From Pseudalkalibacillus hwajinpoensis (GTDB taxonomy: Bacteria; Bacillota; Bacilli; Bacillales; Guptibacillaceae), in the NCBI RefSeq assembly GCF_015234585.1, contig NZ_JADFCM010000001.1:1116001-1180000 (forward strand): a stretch of DNA of 64,000 nt, given 5' to 3'. Shown here in pieces: positions 35,638-46,600 of this stretch. A model generated the notes under the pieces. The model had not been told where the DNA came from, made no database searches, and saw nothing but the letters and a program-made list of their open reading frames with translations. The first letter of the stretch is position 1. Every line of letters begins with the position of its first letter. A program made the translations under genes and the position numbers.

Positions 35638-36555
35638 ATGACTCAATATGTGATGAATCGATCGAAATTATGGTCTAGGAAATCGAAAGAGGATAAGATA
35701 TTTGATCTGATAAATCTCCTTTTTCTTACAACGCTATCACTCGTTGTGTTATATCCGCTGTATTTTATCATCATTGCTTCAATTAGTAACCCGGATAGCG
35801 TCTATAATGGTGACGTTTGGTTTTGGCCACAGGGGATTACGTTTGAAGGATATGAACGAATTTTCCAGGATAACCGGATTTGGACAGGTTACAAAAATAC
35901 GGTGTTGTACACCGTCGTTGGAACATTAGTGAATGTTACGTTAACCCTTATGGCAGCTTATGCGCTCTCAAGAAAAGATTTAGTGGGTAGAAATTTCTTC
36001 ATGATCCTCTTTGTCTTTACCATGTTTTTCTCAGGGGGATTAATCCCTACTTATTTAGTCGTTAAAAACCTTGGTATGGTAGATACGATGTGGGCCCTCA
36101 TTATTCCAAAGGCGGTTGCGGTTTGGAACCTGATTGTGGCTAGAACATTCTTTCAATCAACGATTCCAGATGAGCTGTTAGAATCAGCAAAAATGGATGG
36201 GTGCTCAAATACAAAATTTTTCTTAAAGATCGTGTTGCCGCTATCGAAACCTATAATTGCTGTCATGGTATTGTTTTATGCCGTTACACACTGGAATTCA
36301 TTCTTTGATGCTTTGATTTATTTAAATAATGAAGACAAATATCCGTTACAGCTAATTCTAAGATCAATCCTGATTCAAAATGAAGCTTCTGCCAGCATGG
36401 TTGGCGATGTTGAATCGTTTGCTGCTCAGCAAAGAATTGCTGATTTAATCAAATATGGTGTCATTATTGTTGCCGCGATCCCGCTGCTCGTACTCTATCC
36501 TTTCATCCAAAAGTACTTTGTGAAAGGAGCTTTAATTGGAAGTATAAAAGGATAG
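35638..36555 (+). CDS. Carbohydrate ABC transporter permease (LplC/YesQ-like, CUT1)
   Basis: This 305-residue protein has six predicted helices and the EAA-type loop ESAKMDGCSNTKFFLKIVLPLSKP. It is the second half of the oligosaccharide channel. The RBS is GGGGGGAGTAAGCA. No ATPase gene occurs in the locus, as is common for CUT1 systems that share an MsmK/MsmX-type ATPase encoded elsewhere. Confidence 0.9.
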   Translation: MTQYVMNRSKLWSRKSKEDKIFDLINLLFLTTLSLVVLYPLYFIIIASISNPDSVYNGDVWFWPQGITFEGYERIFQDNRIWTGYKNTVLYTVVGTLVNVTLTLMAAYALSRKDLVGRNFFMILFVFTMFFSGGLIPTYLVVKNLGMVDTMWALIIPKAVAVWNLIVARTFFQSTIPDELLESAKMDGCSNTKFFLKIVLPLSKPIIAVMVLFYAVTHWNSFFDALIYLNNEDKYPLQLILRSILIQNEASASMVGDVESFAAQQRIADLIKYGVIIVAAIPLLVLYPFIQKYFVKGALIGSIKG

Positions 36556-36654
36556 CCATTTGTTTTACTTCGTTAATAGGAGGTGGATCGCTAGTCATAT
36601 TGCAATACCGAAGTAGCTTGCCGTAAATTAAAACCATTCGGGGGGAATTTAGAG

Positions 36655-38253
36655 ATGGGTAAACGAAAAATTTGGGCTTTTCCGTTCATATGTTTAATGC
36701 TCTGTTTCATTCTTGTATTAAGTGCTTGTTCTTCGAAAGATAGTAGTTCTGATGGGAAGGCAGAATCAGCTGAGTTTAATAAAGAAGGACTTCCAATTGT
36801 TGACGATCAAGTTACCCTGGAATTTGTATCACCAAAAGCACCACTTGCCCCAAAATACGATGAGATGGAAATTTTCAATACGTTAGAAGAAGAGACGAAT
36901 GTGAAAATTGAATGGAGTAATATTCCGGATGACGGTTATGAAGAAAAGAAGAATTTGATGCTTGCAAGTGGTGACTTGCCTGATGCGTTTTATTCAGCTA
37001 AATTCACAGACCTTGACATTGTGAAGTATGGACAAAACGGCACGCTAATTCCTCTTGAAGATTTAATTGAAGAGCATGCACCTAACATTCAAAAATTGTT
37101 TGAAAAACGCCCTGAACTAAAGAGCATGGTAACCGCTCCTGATGGACATATTTATACGCTGCCTCGTGCAGAAGAAGCTGGACTTGGAGCTGTACCAAAC
37201 TTTATGTCTATTAATAAAACATGGTTAGATGAGCTCGGCTTAGAAATGCCAACAACGCTTGAGGAGTATCATGATGTGCTTGTGGCCTTCAAAGAAAAAG
37301 ATCCTAACGGAAATGGCAAGCAAGATGAAGTTCCGTTAAGTTTCATGTTCAACTTCTGGACTGGAAACTTCGGTGATATGTTTGCGGCATTTAATATGCC
37401 AGATAACGTGGATCATCGTATTGTAAGAGATGGAGAAGTGATCTATACAGCTGTTCAACCGGAATATAAAGAAGCCATTGACTATTATCATCAGTGGATG
37501 GAAGAAGGCTTGATTGATAAAGAATCCTTTACTCAAGATGTCTCTCAGTACTTCGCTAAAGGGAAAAATGAAAAATATGGCTCATATATTTGGTGGGAAT
37601 CGGAAGAAGTAGTTGGACCAGAATTGAAAGATGATTATGTTCTCTTACCACCGCTTGAGGGCCCGAGTGGAGATAAAGTTGTTGGTCGCTCCAACTACTC
37701 AGACTACTCTCGTGGCGAGTTTGCCATCACGTCGGCAAATGCAAATCCAGAAATTACAATGCGTTGGGTTGATCAGTTATATGAAACAAAGATGTCAGCT
37801 CAAATTAACTGGGGACCAATTGGTACCATTTTTGAAGAAAAAGATGGGAAACTCGTTTTAAAAGAACAGCCTGACGATGTTGTAATGGGAGAATTAAGAC
37901 AAAAGGTTGCACCAAATGGACCAGTAGCAATCTTGAAAGAAGACTTTGAAGAAACAGTTGAAATGGAACCCCGTGCAAAACAGCGTTTGGAAGATTTGAA
38001 TTCCATCTATGCGCCTTATCTTGAAGATGAGAATTACCCGCAAATCTTCTTTAGTCCTGATGAACTAGATGAAATTAACCGTCTAGAAGTAGATATTAAA
38101 GAATTTACGAATCAGAAGAAAGCTCAGTGGCTAATGGAAGGCGGCGTAAACGAGGAGTGGGATAGCTACAATAAACAGCTTGAAGACATGGGTCTAAGTC
38201 GCTTAATGGAAATCTACCAAGATGGATTGGATCGCTTTAAAAAGAATCAGTAG
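36655..38253 (+). CDS. Extracellular solute-binding lipoprotein of the fructan ABC importer
   Basis: This 532-residue lipoprotein has a signal peptide ending in lipobox LSACS (Cys ~25) and an LplA/YtcQ-type bacterial solute-binding domain (ASGDLPDAFYSAKF, DPNGNGKQDEVPLSFMF with a calcium-like loop, LMEGGVNEEWDSYNKQL). It captures the oligosaccharide for the two permeases. RBS GGGGGGAATTTAG precedes ATG 36655. A strong hairpin after the stop (38275-38311) may lower expression of the glycosidase genes behind it or protect the transporter mRNA. Confidence 0.9.
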   Translation: MGKRKIWAFPFICLMLCFILVLSACSSKDSSSDGKAESAEFNKEGLPIVDDQVTLEFVSPKAPLAPKYDEMEIFNTLEEETNVKIEWSNIPDDGYEEKKNLMLASGDLPDAFYSAKFTDLDIVKYGQNGTLIPLEDLIEEHAPNIQKLFEKRPELKSMVTAPDGHIYTLPRAEEAGLGAVPNFMSINKTWLDELGLEMPTTLEEYHDVLVAFKEKDPNGNGKQDEVPLSFMFNFWTGNFGDMFAAFNMPDNVDHRIVRDGEVIYTAVQPEYKEAIDYYHQWMEEGLIDKESFTQDVSQYFAKGKNEKYGSYIWWESEEVVGPELKDDYVLLPPLEGPSGDKVVGRSNYSDYSRGEFAITSANANPEITMRWVDQLYETKMSAQINWGPIGTIFEEKDGKLVLKEQPDDVVMGELRQKVAPNGPVAILKEDFEETVEMEPRAKQRLEDLNSIYAPYLEDENYPQIFFSPDELDEINRLEVDIKEFTNQKKAQWLMEGGVNEEWDSYNKQLEDMGLSRLMEIYQDGLDRFKKNQ

Positions 38254-38274
38254 AAAATAGAATAGGCATGATGA

Positions 38275-38311
38275 AGAAAGTTAGAACATGATTGAGATGT
38301 TCTAACTTTCT
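38275..38311 (+). terminator. Intercistronic hairpin between importer and glycosidase genes
   Basis: AGAAAGTTAGAACAT (38275-38289) and its exact reverse complement (38297-38311) form a 15-bp stem with a 7-nt loop, followed only by TTAC. It is either a partial terminator or a 3'-end stabiliser inside the operon. Confidence 0.6.
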
Positions 38312-38333
38312 TTACAAACTAGGAGTGTTAAAT

Positions 38334-40550
38334 ATGTTGAATGTTGAGTTGGGAAAATCACTGGTAGCTTATTGGGGATTCTCTGAAGGAGAAGGGAAGT
38401 ACGTCCATGACGGCTCTCGTAGAAATCCTATTCACTATGTGTTTAATGATCGTTCCGATTCCCCTATTCATGAACCTCAGTGGCGAAAAGGAATCAACAA
38501 CCACGCACTTTTATTTGATGGCTATTCAACATGGGTTGAAAGTAAAGAAGGGGTCCCTACAATTGAACAAGCGTTTACCATTGAGGCATGGCTAGCCCCA
38601 CGTTCATTCGGCGGGATTGAGGATGAACGGTTAACAGGTATTGTTAATCAACATAATAGAAAGATGAATCAAGGATTTATCCTTGGTGTTCATCGCCATG
38701 GGGAATGGTCATTACAACTTGGTGTAGAAGATGAGTGGATCGAAGTTTGGGCAGATAATTGTCCATTACCAAAGTTGAAGTGGTCTCATCTTGCAGCAAG
38801 CTTTAACGGTAAAGAAGGGCGTATTCAATTGTATCTTAATGGTGAAAAAGTCGCTGAGAAAACAATCGCTCAAAACGTTTCTATGACGGTGAGTCATGAT
38901 GCGCTCTTGATAGGTAAAAGCAATGATGCGCTTACGATTGAAAGCGTGTTTTCATTGAATATGTTCAGTGGTTTAATCGATGATATTAAGATCTATAATC
39001 GAGCATTTAATGACTCGGAAATAAAAACGAGCTTCACTAACTATCTATTACCTTATAAAGGAGAGATTCCACACCTACCTTATGAAGAAATTGCGATTGA
39101 TCGAAGCATTTATGATCATGACCCATTCCGACCTAAGTTTCATTTAACACCACCGGGTCACTGGATGAATGAACCACATGCGCCACTTTATTTCAAAGGG
39201 AAATACCATCTGTTTTATCAGCATAATCCACAGGGCCCTTATTGGGGTAACATCCAGTGGGGACATTGGGTGAGTGATGATCTCGTGTATTGGCGCGATT
39301 TACCTATTGCCATTGAAACGGAAGCGGATGATTTAGCTCCGGACGGGATTTGGTCAGGAAACGCCGCTTATGATGAAGATGGATTACCCGTTTTGTACTT
39401 TACGGCAGGTCATTCATCAAAGAAGCCAAATCAGATGACAGGTCTTGCAAGAAGTACGTTTAGGGAAGATCAAGATATCGATTTAAAGAAATGGAGAAAG
39501 CATCCCGTTCCCGTAACGGTTCAGCCTAAAGGATTAGGCTTGCATCATGATGGGTTTCGAGATCCTTTTGTATGGAAAGAAGAAGACCTCTGGTACCAAA
39601 TTGTTGGGACTGGTATAGAGGGGGTGTGTGGAGCAGCCATTATATTTACTTCTGATAACTTAGTAGATTGGGAATGTAAAGGCCTTCTATATGATGATAA
39701 GGATCAAGAGTTTCCTTTCCTAGGTGAAGTGTGGGAACTTCCGATTTTACTTCCCATTGGGAAAGGAAAGCATCTTTTTATCATTAGTCCTGTTGGAAAA
39801 GACGCGGATGTAGAAGTGTTTTATTGGATTGGGAGATGGGATAAACAACATTGTCGATTTGTACCAGATCAGAAGGAACCACAGCTCATTGATGTAGGGG
39901 ATTTTCACTTTACAGGACCAAGTGCCATGATTGATCCAAAAACCGATCGATTGCTTTTGTTTACAATCGCCCAGGGAAGGCGTTCGATTAAAGATGAATA
40001 TGAAGCAGGATGGGCACATAATGGAGGTCTTCCTGTTCAACTAAGGTTACGAGACGATGGAAGATTAGGCGTTAAGCCGATCGAAGAATTAATAAAGCTT
40101 CGTAAGAAAAAACTTGTTTCATTAGAGAATCAATCTGTTGAAGAGAGCAATGATATCTTAGCTAATGTGAAAGGAAATATGCTTGAAATCTGTGTTGAAT
40201 TTCAAAATGCTGTTGCGATTGAATATGGCGTAAAGGTTTTAAAGTCTGATCGTGGGAATGTCGAAACGCTCCTATACTATAACCGTCAAGAAGAGACGTT
40301 GAATGTTAAAAAGAAAACAAATGATTCAAACCCGGTCCAATCTCAAGGTGGGGAACTTCTACTAAATGGAGAACAGTTAAAGCTTCATATTTATGTCGAT
40401 TGTTCCATCGTAGAGTGCTATGCCAATGAATTAAAAAGTATAACGACGAGAGCATACCCTGAGATTGAAGCACTAGGTATAGAGGTGTGGGCGAATGATC
40501 ACATAAAAGTGAAGTCGATGGAAGTTTGGGAGATGGGGCCTGGATTTTAA
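38334..40550 (+). CDS. Cytosolic LamG-GH32 glycosidase with Glu in place of the nucleophile Asp
   Basis: This 738-residue protein has no signal peptide. Residues ~5-235 form a LamG/concanavalin-like domain (LLFDGYSTWVES, FTIEAWLAPRSF, NMFSGLIDDIKIYNRA); a GH32 five-blade propeller follows (~262-595) and then the GH32 C-terminal beta-sandwich. The usual WMNDPNG block reads WMNEPHAP, so the nucleophile position holds E280; the RDP aspartate (D410) and acid/base glutamate (E468 in VWELP) are intact. It probably cuts an imported fructose-containing oligosaccharide, but the substitution suggests an unusual substrate or mechanism. ATG 38334 follows CTAGGAG; TTG 38292 is an unlikely earlier start because it lies in the hairpin. 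Confidence 0.85.
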   Translation: MLNVELGKSLVAYWGFSEGEGKYVHDGSRRNPIHYVFNDRSDSPIHEPQWRKGINNHALLFDGYSTWVESKEGVPTIEQAFTIEAWLAPRSFGGIEDERLTGIVNQHNRKMNQGFILGVHRHGEWSLQLGVEDEWIEVWADNCPLPKLKWSHLAASFNGKEGRIQLYLNGEKVAEKTIAQNVSMTVSHDALLIGKSNDALTIESVFSLNMFSGLIDDIKIYNRAFNDSEIKTSFTNYLLPYKGEIPHLPYEEIAIDRSIYDHDPFRPKFHLTPPGHWMNEPHAPLYFKGKYHLFYQHNPQGPYWGNIQWGHWVSDDLVYWRDLPIAIETEADDLAPDGIWSGNAAYDEDGLPVLYFTAGHSSKKPNQMTGLARSTFREDQDIDLKKWRKHPVPVTVQPKGLGLHHDGFRDPFVWKEEDLWYQIVGTGIEGVCGAAIIFTSDNLVDWECKGLLYDDKDQEFPFLGEVWELPILLPIGKGKHLFIISPVGKDADVEVFYWIGRWDKQHCRFVPDQKEPQLIDVGDFHFTGPSAMIDPKTDRLLLFTIAQGRRSIKDEYEAGWAHNGGLPVQLRLRDDGRLGVKPIEELIKLRKKKLVSLENQSVEESNDILANVKGNMLEICVEFQNAVAIEYGVKVLKSDRGNVETLLYYNRQEETLNVKKKTNDSNPVQSQGGELLLNGEQLKLHIYVDCSIVECYANELKSITTRAYPEIEALGIEVWANDHIKVKSMEVWEMGPGF

Positions 40551-40642
40551 CACTTTTTGCCCTTGAGTCATATTGATGAAAGCTAGTCACCTAGTTGCCC
40601 GAATGGATAAGTCACTTATTTTGAAGGGAGCTTTACAAACTC

Positions 40643-43600
40643 ATGTTCAATCGCTGTAGGTTGAAAGTGGTTTCTCTGACTGTCTTATTAGTTATAGGTA
40701 GCCTTATGCCAATGAATATTTCGAACTCTGTTCATGCTCAAACGACCATTGCAAACCCAAGTTTCGAAACAGGGGATTTGTCTGGTTGGAAAATTGTAAG
40801 TGGTAACGCGTTCAATGAGAAAGATGTCACAGATGAATCTAGCTATTGGGATAAGCAAACCTTTAATCAAAAGAACTTCTGGCATATATGGGGCGGGCGA
40901 GGAGACGATACAAAAGTTGGGGTTATGCAGTCTGAAACTTTTACTCTTGGTGGAGATGGTCAGATTGATTTTCTTACAGGAGGAGATTCTGATGCGGAGC
41001 ACTTATCGATCTCTCTCGTTAGAGAATCAGACGGAGTAGAATTAATGAAGGAAACAGGGACTGGGACAGATACATATTCCAAGAAGAGTTGGGATGCCTC
41101 AGCTCATATAGGCACAGTTGTTAGGATTAAAGTTGTTGATTCAACGACAACGGGGCATATCAATCTTGATGATGTGAATGTTCCTGCGACCCCTTCTTTA
41201 CATGACCATGTGGAGCCTTCTATTTATAATCATGATTTCGAATATACGGCACTAACTCCGTACGAAATAAGGGGATGGGAAATTGTCAGCGGAGATGCGT
41301 TTGGCCCAGAGAGCCTTGTTCATGAAGATGAATGGAGTGAAGGCGATGAATTTTTGCATGAGGGGCGCTACCATTTATGGAATTTTAACGATGGTGGAGA
41401 CGATCAAGTAGGTGAGCTGCACTCAGAGCCATTTACGATCGATCAAAATGGCGGAATCGATTTTCTTATTGGAGGAGGGGATGACAAAGACAATCTATAT
41501 GTTGCTCTCGTAAGAACGTCTGATGGAAAGGAATTACGAAAAGAAACCGGACGTGATACAGAAAAGTACCAACGCGTTTACTGGGATGTTTCAGATTATG
41601 TCGGTGAAGAAGTGATAATCAAAATCGTAGATAATGCTAAAGGGGCGTATGGACATATCAATGTTGATGACTTTCGAACAACCAATTCTCCTTTCACTGA
41701 TGGGTTAATGGCTCACTGGAGTTTAGATGAAGGTACTGGTCAGGATACTGTAGAGCAAGTAACAGGTGAAACCAATTTAATTGATTACCATCTTAGTAAG
41801 GGAGTCTTTCAGGAAGCACAGGATCCACTGTGGAAGGACGGCATTTCAAACGGTTCCTTATTATTTGATGGGTACTCTACCTGGATTAAACAGAGCCCTA
41901 CGAAACTACCTGCGCCTAAAGAAGCTATAACAGTTGAAGCGTGGGTCGCGCCAAGAAATTTTGAACACGGAGACGAAGGCCGCTTATCTGCAATCGTAAA
42001 TCAGCATAACCGGGAGAAGAAAGAAGGATTCATACTCGGAAATTTTCGCCACGGTACGTGGGGGTTACAGTTTGGTACTGGAGACGAGTGGCATGAAGTG
42101 ATGTCAGATACACTACTCCCTTTAAATGAGTGGTCATACGTCGTCGCAACGTACGATAGCACAACTGGAGAAGCAGTTCTCTACCAAAATGGTGAAAAGG
42201 TAACATCACGAAAATTTGATGCAGGAGCTGCGATTAAACCGAGTGTAAGAGATTTGTTAATTGGAAAGAACAATGATGGCATGTGGTTGTATGGCTTTGA
42301 TTTAAATATGTTTAGTGGGCTTATGGATGAAGTGAAAATCTACAATCAGGCTTTGAGTGCTGGGAATGTGAAAGGTTCCTACGAATCTTATGTAAGCGCT
42401 TTAAATGGTAATCTGCCGACCGCTGATGTAAAAACCGATCGCAGTCTTTTAGCGGACGACCAACATCGGCCACAGTTTCATATGTCTCCTCCGAACCATT
42501 GGGGAAATGAACCAGGTGGTCCTATTTACTTTAATGGTCAATATCATGTGTTCTATCAGAGTAATCCTAGAGGTCCATACTGGAATCATATTCGCTGGGG
42601 GCATCTAGTAAGTGATGATATGGTTCATTGGAGAGATGTTGACGATGCCGTTATCCCTGGGCGATATGATGTGGATCCCGAGGGGGCGTGGGCGGGTGGT
42701 GCTGTTGTCGATGATAACGGTGTGCCTGTTATCTTTTACACAGCGGGTGATGATCGTGATCAGCCTAATCAGCGCATTAATTTAGCAAGAAGTACGTTTT
42801 TGCAGGATGGGGATAACGATCTTAACCGTTGGGAAAAGAATTCAGAAGTGATTCTAGATCAAGAAGAAGGACAGGGGATCATGGGTGAATTTCGAGATCC
42901 TTACGTTTTTAAAGATGGTGATACCTGGTACATGTTAGTGACTTCTGGTAAAGAAGGAACTGATGGCAAAGCCGTTGGAGGTACCGCGCTAGTGTATTCT
43001 ACAAAGGATGAGAGTTTTGAAGATTGGACCTTCGAAGGAGACTTATTCGTTGGAGATTATGGAACCTATCCAGAAACTGGACGCGTTTGGGAACTGCCGA
43101 TTTTACTCCCATTAGGAGATAGCGGGAAGCATATTTTCTTAATCAACCCTGCCAAAATGGAAAGAGAGGAGTATCAGTCGAGGTATACGTACTATTGGAT
43201 TGGAACGTGGAATCCGGATACCGCTAAGTTCACGCCAGATAATGAAACCCCACAATTACTCGATGTTGGAGACCATTTTACTGGACCAGCTGGAATGGTA
43301 ACGCCTGATGGAAGAACCGTTATTCATAGTATTACGCAGGGCAGGCGTCCAGCAAACGACGATTATGATGCTGGCTATGCCCACAATTATGGTTTGCCAA
43401 CAGAGGTTTTTTATCGAGATGACGGCAAGTTAGGGATGAAGCCGATCCAAGAGTTGAACGAATTACGTGGCGAGCAGCTTATTAATCTTACTTCTGACAC
43501 TTCTATGGAAGAAGCGAATCAACTTCTTTCCAACATAGAAGGAGATATGCTTGAGATCCAGTTAGAACTAGACAATGGATCTGCTAATGAAGCGGGAATT

Positions 43601-46600
43601 AGCTTAAGACGTTCACCGAATGGGGAAGAAGAAACGATTGTTTATTTCAAAGAAAGTAGCAAGGAGTTTTGGGTGAACCGAACCAAATCAAGTCTCGATC
43701 CCGATGTCGAAAAATGGTACCAGGGTGGAGAGGTAGATACTGATTCAGAGACGATCAATCTCCATGTATATGTGGATCGTTCTGAGATCAATGCTTATTT
43801 AAATGAACAAAAAGGGTTAACCACAAGAGCCTATCCGACAAGAGACGATGCGAAAGGTGTTCAGCTCTGGTCAAATGAGCAAAGTGAATCCGTCACCGTA
43901 AAATCATTACAGGTTTGGGAGATGAATTCTGCGTACGAAAAGGTGAACGCTACTGGGGTGTCACTCAATCCAGATTCGCTAGAATTAATTGCTGGAGATA
44001 CAGAACGACTAACACCTGAAGTGAAGCCAGCTCAAGCAACAAATAAAGAGGTGATCTGGACTTCAAGCAATCCAAGCATTGCGACTGTGGTGAATGGAAA
44101 AGTTACGGCTCATTCTGAAGGTGCTGCTACGATTAAAGCTGAAACAAGAGACGGAGGTCATACGGCAACGAGTGCGCTTACTGTCGTTGAAGAGCCTCCT
44201 CATGATGAGTTAGTGAATCATGATTTTGAAGCTGGTAACTTAACGGGGTGGACTGTTATGGAAGGTGATGCCTTTAGCGATCTTGATGTCACGTCTGCTG
44301 ATGATTGGGGGTGGGGAGGTCCATTTAATCAAAACGGAGCTTTTCATCTATACAGCGTTCATAACGGTGATGATGCCGCGACTGGAACGATACGTTCACA
44401 GAAATTCACGCTTGGAGGAAATGGACAAATCGATTTCCTCGTTTCTGGAGGAAACGATATTTATAACCTTTATGTTGCGCTAGTAAGGAGTTCCGATGGG
44501 AAAGAGGTAATGAAAGTAAGTGGTGGAAACCAGGAAGGTTATACACGAGTTAAGTGGGATGCTTCTCATTACATTGGAGAGGATGTTTATCTAAAGGTTG
44601 TTGATCGTTCCAAAGGTTCATGGGGACACATCAGTATTGATGATGTGAATGCTCCCGTAGAGCCTCCGAATAAAGTAACGATAGCGAACCCCGGTTTTGA
44701 AACGGGAGACTTGAGCGGGTGGACGGTTACCGGGGAGGCCTTTAGTGACCAGGATGTCACACAGGAGGAAGAGTGGGAGTGGGACTGTTGTTTCAATCAC
44801 CAAGACGCCTATCACCTTTGGAACTTCAAAGATGGGGGAGACGCCGACAGAGGTGAAATACAATCTGAGCCCTTTACTCTCTATGGAAGTGGGTGGATTG
44901 ACTTCTTGATTGGCGGAGGGAAGGATAATGATCACCTATATGTTTCTCTCGTACGGGAAGCTGATGGAAAGGAGCTTTTGAAATCGACCGGTACAGAGAA
45001 TGAAAAGTATAAGAGGGTCTACTGGGACGCTTCTTCCTATATAGGGGAAGACGTATTCATCAAAGTGGTGGATAAGGCTACCGGCGGGTGGGGTCATATC
45101 AATGTTGATGATTTTCATGTATTCAATTCAGAAGAAGATATTCTAACGAGTGAGCGGTATGAAAAATACCGTTCACAGTTTCACTATACTCCCGAAAAAA
45201 ATTGGATGAATGACCCTAATGGGCTTGTTTATCATAACGGAGAATACCATGTGTTTTATCAGTATAATCCAACTGGCGTCACATGGGGACCAATGAATTG
45301 GGGGCATGCGGTTAGTACAGATTTAGTAAATTGGGAACGACTGCCGACTGCGCTAGAAGAAGATGAGAACGGATTTATATGGTCAGGTAGCGTTGTCGTG
45401 GATGAAAACAATACGGCCGGGTTTGGGAAGGATGCCATGGTGGCGATGTTTACGCATGAAAAAGGAGGGAATCAAAGTCAAAGTCTTGCTTACAGCAATG
45501 ATAACGGCCGTTCATGGCAGAAGTATGCTGGAAATCCAGTCCTCACAAACATCGACCAATTTTCAGTGTTCAGAGATCCGAAAGTATTCTGGCATGAAGC
45601 ATCCAATCAATGGGTGATGCTGCTTGCAGTGGAAGATCAATTTCAAAAGCAATTTGTTCGAATCTATCATTCGGAAGACATGAAGGATTGGACATTTGCG
45701 AGCGACTTTGGTGAAAATCAAGGATCACATGAAGGGGTTTGGGAAGTTCCGGATCTTTTCCAATTACCTGTGGATGGTGATTCTAACAACACCAAATGGG
45801 TGATGCAGGTAAGTCTTAGTAAAGGTGCTCCTGCTGGTGGGTCAGGTGTACAATATTTTATTGGTGATTTTGATGGAACGACCTTTCGTAATGACAATCT
45901 AGCAAGTACCGTACTATATTCTGATCATGGCGCTGACTATTATGCTCCGCTAACCTTTAATCATACTCCAGATGGTCGTCGAATTGCGATGGGATGGATG
46001 AATAATTGGGAGTACGGTCAAGCGATCCCAACTGCTATTTGGCGAAGTAAAATGACGATACCAAAGGAACTTAATTTGAACAGCATTTCGAATTTAGGTA
46101 TTCGCCTCGTTCAAACTCCTGTCAGTGAGCTTCAGAGTTTAAGAGGTGAAGAAAGTTATTGGACGAATGAAGTAGTGCTACCGGGTGAGAATCTATTATC
46201 TGATATGAAAGGAGATACGTTAGAAATTGTTGCTGAATTTCAAACAGATCAGTCAACGGCGAAAGAATTTGGTTTTAACGTTCGTGTAGGTCATGACGAG
46301 TTTACAAAAGTTAGTTACGACATAGCAAATGCTACGCTATCTTTAGATCGTTCTAAGTCTGGTGATACGAGTTTTAGTAGTTCTTTTAGTGCTAAGCACG
46401 AAGTAGTCATGATGCCTTCAAATGATTCAGTTACAATTCACTTATTTGTTGATCGTTCTTCTATCGAAGTGTTTGGGAATGATGGTGAAGTTGTGTTATC
46501 TGATCAAATTTTTCCTGAACTAACGAGTGATCAGCTAGAACTATATGCGATCGGTGGTGAAGTAACTTTAAACTCTTTAGCTATCTATCAGTTAAATGGA

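Noticed and set aside
44265..45118. Overlapping ORFs inside the 1993-residue GH32 gene
   Set aside because: They arise from the repetitive codon pattern of the beta-sandwich modules and have no start signals.
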